Below are positions 61,305 to 64,000 of a stretch of DNA of 64,000 bases, piece after piece. The notes under the pieces are model-generated. The model saw nothing but the letters and a program-made list of their open reading frames with translations, ran no database searches and was not told where the DNA came from. A program made the translations under genes and the position numbers. Each line of letters starts with the position of its first letter. Position 1 is the stretch's first letter. The DNA comes from Thaumarchaeota archaeon CSP1-1 (GTDB lineage: Archaea; Thermoproteota; Nitrososphaeria; Nitrososphaerales; Nitrosopumilaceae): NCBI GenBank assembly GCA_001443365.1, contig LDXL01000003.1, forward strand, positions 1 to 64,000, read 5' to 3'.

Positions 61305-61377
61305 TGCGGTCGCCGGGATTTGAACCCGGGTGACGGGCTTGGAAGGCCAGCGTACTACCAGGCTATACTACGACCGC
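61305..61377 (-). tRNA. tRNA-Gly (TCC)
   Basis: Reading on the minus strand: acceptor GCGGTCG pairs CGACCGC (61371-61377 with 61306-61312), D stem GTAT/GTAC with AGCCTGGTA loop, anticodon loop CTTCCAA (61339-61345; anticodon TCC at 61341-61343), T arm CCGGG-TTCAAAT-CCCGG, discriminator A at 61305. No intron. The anticodon stem CTGGC/GCCCG has a U28-C42 mismatch. It is 22 nt after nep1 and 49 nt before rnp4, in the same direction. Confidence 0.95.
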
Positions 61378-61399
61378 ATAAAAGAGAAAACTCGACAGC

Positions 61400-62068
61400 C
61401 TACATAAAAATGGTTTTTTCATATTCGTAAAGAACTCTACTGATTACAACGTGTGATTCTAATGGAGTGTCATCTACATTTACTATGTATTCAAATCTTT
61501 TTTTTATTTCATTAGAGAAATGACCTTTTGGAAATCCACCAATAACAAGGCATGAATCATCGGTTAATTTTTTTGCCACGTCTTCACATGAGCTGGAAAC
61601 TCCCTGTGTGGATAAGCCTATGACTCTTTTTGGATTTATTTCCTTTAATAACTGATCAAATGTCATATCCTTTATTTCAAGAAGATTTTTTCCATCTGCC
61701 TGAATTACTTTTTCCAAAAATAGCTTTTCTACTAATCCAGCAAATCTATGATATGATTTTGGTAGGTGTACATCATTTGCTATGAAAATGACTTTATCTT
61801 CAATGGTATGTACATATACTGAGATTTTTTTTTTATAATAAAGAGGAATTGTACATGCCTCCAATAATGAAATATGTACTAGATCAGGTCTTCCTCTTTT
61901 TATTTCATTTTTGATTCCTTTCATTGCCCCATAATGCCATGAATTATCTAAGAGAATCTCTGACGGATTTTTTCCAAGTTTTCGACTATGAGAGATAACT
62001 GAATTGTGATGATGTAGTTCTTTTGGAACTAACTCAAGTGAGGATTCAGCTAGTATCAATGAAAGCAT
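61400..62068 (-). CDS. nep1: rRNA pseudouridine N1-methyltransferase Nep1
   Basis: Methylates the pseudouridine of 16S rRNA helix 35 and aids small-subunit assembly. The 222-residue SPOUT protein begins LSLILAESSLELVPKEL and has GRPDLVHISLLEACTIPLYY, the insertion VYVHTIEDKVIFIANDVHLP, FAGLVEKLFLE and the knot LVIGGFPKGHFSNEI. Start codon shares a base with the stop of the upstream gene. Confidence 0.94.
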   Translation of the reverse strand: MLSLILAESSLELVPKELHHHNSVISHSRKLGKNPSEILLDNSWHYGAMKGIKNEIKRGRPDLVHISLLEACTIPLYYKKKISVYVHTIEDKVIFIANDVHLPKSYHRFAGLVEKLFLEKVIQADGKNLLEIKDMTFDQLLKEINPKRVIGLSTQGVSSSCEDVAKKLTDDSCLVIGGFPKGHFSNEIKKRFEYIVNVDDTPLESHVVISRVLYEYEKTIFM

Positions 62069-63246
62069 TATTGATATGCAATAATTCCAGCTTCAATAAG
62101 ATATTTTATGCCTGAGACAAAATCCTCATCAGAGATTAATCCTAATGACCACCATTCCGCGTTATTTCTAACCCATGATGGAATTTCTTCTGATGGTTCA
62201 GAATTTTTTTCAACTTTCTGAATTTTCATAATGCCATTTTGAATTAAAAATTCGATTCCATTTAGAAAATCAGAATCAGTGATAGTTTCTTCAGACCACC
62301 AAGCCGCATTATTTTTTATCCATTGTGGGATTTCCTGATTAGAGTTAGTTTTTGGATTATCTTCTGGAAAGGCGTATAACCAAACTGTTCCAGACTTTGT
62401 TTTATCTTTAAGACTACCTGAAATTACAATATCCTCTTGATGAAAGGAAACAGATAATTCGTTAGTGTTTATTCCACGATAAGTGACCTTAATTCCTGAA
62501 TCAACTAACTGCGGATGATCAAACCTACTAGTTATTTTCTTAAAAAATTCTCCATTTTCAGTTTCTATTGGGTTTATTTTTTCTAGAAAAAATACTCCAC
62601 CTTCTTTACTGACTAGTTGAGATGCAAATTCTTCTTGTAGAGGATTAATTACAATATGTTGTTTGTCAGAGTAAGAATAATCGATTTTATCAGTTGGTGT
62701 TTTATTACAAACGTCATTACGCCATTCTTGGGATGAAGAAATTGCATCAAGCATTAATTGACCGTGAAGTAGTTCATGATATATGATGACAAGGTTATCT
62801 ACTTTTTGAGAACGCTGATCTTTTTCTTCAGTGGGGTTAATTACATCTGGATTAAGCTTTATAGTATTATCACAATCCATTGTGATAATTCCTTTAGAGC
62901 TTGTCGTAATTTTGCACTGCCATGAATAAGTTCCACCAACTATGACTCCACCTTCATGTTCTTCAGGTACGGTAAAACCAGCAAGACGAGTTTCAGCTAC
63001 ATTCACAACTAAGTCATTAACATCTTCAATGTTACATGGAAAAGTAACAATTCTTGGCTTTTCAAATGTATTCAAAATACCAGAAACATCTTTTTTGTCA
63101 ATATCGAGTTTTAGAAATTGTTCTAAAAGATTTTTGAACATTTTTTGCTCTTCTATTGATGGATCAATAAACTTGTCTTCAAAGGAATCAATACTTCCAG
63201 AAACCAGTGGAACAATTAGTAAAATAAGTAAATTCAAAAGTATCAT
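62068..63246 (-). CDS. Secreted HELLH-motif protein with two C-terminal repeats
   Basis: 392 residues. A signal segment (about 1-18, LLNLLILLIVPLVSG) precedes a metallopeptidase-like domain with H157-E158-L-L-H161 (IIYHELLHGQL). Two copies of a 37-residue repeat start at 306 and 355 (IPQWIKNNAAWWSE..., IPSWVRNNAEWWSL...), each with the pattern IPxWxxNNAxWW and DxDFxxGIxxLI, separated by a 12-residue linker. The repeats look like a thaumarchaeal surface-binding module. A third zinc ligand is not identified. Shares one base with nep1. Confidence 0.75.
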   Translation of the reverse strand: MILLNLLILLIVPLVSGSIDSFEDKFIDPSIEEQKMFKNLLEQFLKLDIDKKDVSGILNTFEKPRIVTFPCNIEDVNDLVVNVAETRLAGFTVPEEHEGGVIVGGTYSWQCKITTSSKGIITMDCDNTIKLNPDVINPTEEKDQRSQKVDNLVIIYHELLHGQLMLDAISSSQEWRNDVCNKTPTDKIDYSYSDKQHIVINPLQEEFASQLVSKEGGVFFLEKINPIETENGEFFKKITSRFDHPQLVDSGIKVTYRGINTNELSVSFHQEDIVISGSLKDKTKSGTVWLYAFPEDNPKTNSNQEIPQWIKNNAAWWSEETITDSDFLNGIEFLIQNGIMKIQKVEKNSEPSEEIPSWVRNNAEWWSLGLISDEDFVSGIKYLIEAGIIAYQ

Positions 63247-63265
63247 GATTTAATCAGAATGATTT

Positions 63266-64000
63266 TTAAGAATTTGTACTCATTTGTACCTGTTTTGTAA
63301 ATTCATTCCATGCGGGTTTTTTATTCCCATTAATATCAATTAGCCCGGAATTACATATGTAATGATTTAATCGTTCAATCACAAATTCGTTACTACCTAA
63401 ATCTGATGAGCCACCAATACTGATTTGCTCTTCAGTTTTTTCTGGAGTCATAACACATGTTCCTTCTGGTCTATCAAACTGTCGATACCAAGTAACAAAT
63501 TCAAGTTGTGGTTGATTTGTTTGATAGAAATCATATACCTTTTTTACAAATTCAGTTTGTTCCACTTCAGTTCCATTTACAAATTCTGATGTGCTCCAAC
63601 TTATTTCAAAAATTCCCTTTTTCTTATCAGGGACAAGCTTCATTATAGTCTCTAGATCTTCCCTTGCCTCCTGAGGAGTTTTGTTTATTTCGTTAAGAGC
63701 ATCTACTGGCAAATAACTAAAAGCAACAAAATCACCTACATCTAATTGTTCTACTATATGACTAAGATTTTTGTTAATAATACCATGTAATGAAAATGCA
63801 TTACCAAATTTTACATCTGGATGTTTTTCTTTTAAAGGTCCATATACACCATCAAAAAGTTCTTTGTAAACTGGAATATTTTGTTCAGAGTATCTGAAAT
63901 ATTCTTCTGTATCCCCTGCAATAATAACAGTGTCTATTATGTTATATCGTGTTAGTATAACATCAAGAACTTTGATAAGATTGTCTTCTGAAATTGAACC
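63266..64000 (-). CDS. Glycoside-hydrolase-like TIM-barrel protein (C-terminal part, truncated by the window)
   Basis: The frame runs without a stop from 64000 to a stop at 63266, so the 5' end is outside the window; the TTG at 63712 is only internal. The 244 visible residues include VVIIAGDTEEYF-like and DVKFGNAFSLHGIINKN segments, FVAFSYLPVDALN, an acidic strand FEISWSTSEF, and the ending NGNKKPAWNEFTKQV, as seen in glycoside hydrolase barrels. The catalytic pair cannot be assigned. Possibly exported, like its neighbour. Confidence 0.6.
   Translation of the reverse strand, partial: GSISEDNLIKVLDVILTRYNIIDTVIIAGDTEEYFRYSEQNIPVYKELFDGVYGPLKEKHPDVKFGNAFSLHGIINKNLSHIVEQLDVGDFVAFSYLPVDALNEINKTPQEAREDLETIMKLVPDKKKGIFEISWSTSEFVNGTEVEQTEFVKKVYDFYQTNQPQLEFVTWYRQFDRPEGTCVMTPEKTEEQISIGGSSDLGSNEFVIERLNHYICNSGLIDINGNKKPAWNEFTKQVQMSTNS

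Noticed and set aside
1-64000. CRISPR arrays, insertion sequences or prophage
   Set aside because: No regularly spaced repeats, transposase, integrase or attachment-site duplication was seen on reading both strands.

Overview
The window is a compact, AT-rich stretch of an archaeal genome. The gene content points to an ammonia-oxidising archaeon of the phylum Nitrososphaerota (Thaumarchaeota), close to Nitrosopumilus or Nitrosarchaeum. Supporting genes are TFE, Csl4, NAC, PDCD5, L44e, S27e, S19e, RNase P Rpp21, Nep1, Trm56, TiaS, Dph2, a group II chaperonin, GTP cyclohydrolase III and CobY. Heme O synthase, PQQ-type dehydrogenase, cobalamin genes and several secreted coiled-coil proteins also fit. 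The assignment is by inference from protein families; no marker such as amoA or 16S rRNA is in the window. No insertion sequence, CRISPR array or prophage was seen. Many starts are TTG or GTG and many genes overlap by 4 nt.

Layout. 1-7.5 kb: a minus-strand histidine operon hisG-hisD-hisC-HAD phosphatase-hisB-hisH-hisA-hisF-hisI, with no hisE. 7.5-10 kb: class II HMG-CoA reductase and a membrane-anchored PQQ-type sugar dehydrogenase, then an initiator tRNA-Met that appears to carry three introns and abuts tiaS. 11.5-20 kb: dph2, csl4, pheA, guaB, a dihydropteroate synthase head-to-head with an MptE-like pyrophosphokinase, and guaA. 20-25 kb: ROK kinase, thermosome, adenine deaminase, L44e-S27e. 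25-29.5 kb: lower-ligand and nucleotide-loop cobalamin operon (threonine-phosphate decarboxylase, a CobQ without its amidotransferase domain, CbiB, CobS, CobY). 29.5-32 kb: Asd-type dehydrogenase, an Lrp regulator, heme O synthase.

32-37.6 kb is the most accessory-looking part: secreted or coiled-coil proteins, a CAP-domain protein, a protein built of 19-residue repeats and a GC-rich hairpin. 37.7-45.2 kb returns to housekeeping: UbiD-family decarboxylase, a short possible proteasome-chaperone-like protein, an RNase H-fold protein with no standard start codon, NAC, PUA protein, AbrB-PhoU regulator, HflX, Trm56 and TFE.

47.5-51.8 kb holds a riboflavin cluster (ribE, ribB, ribH, GTP cyclohydrolase III, an amidohydrolase and the ArfC reductase). 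The amidohydrolase has a deaminase-type active site and sits where the archaeal pathway lacks an assigned deaminase and where arfB is absent. 51.9-55.4 kb: proline dehydrogenase and P5C dehydrogenase converging with an overlap, a candidate small RNA, and a ureohydrolase. 56.6-60.1 kb: aldehyde dehydrogenase, CitE-like lyase and an MDR dehydrogenase. 60.2-64 kb: a translation cluster (PDCD5, S19e, Rpp21, tRNA-Gly, Nep1), a secreted HELLH protein and a partial TIM-barrel-like protein.

The strongest leads are the riboflavin-cluster amidohydrolase, the triple-intron initiator tRNA, the HAD enzyme as histidinol phosphatase, the truncated CobQ and the start-codon problem at 40.55 kb.
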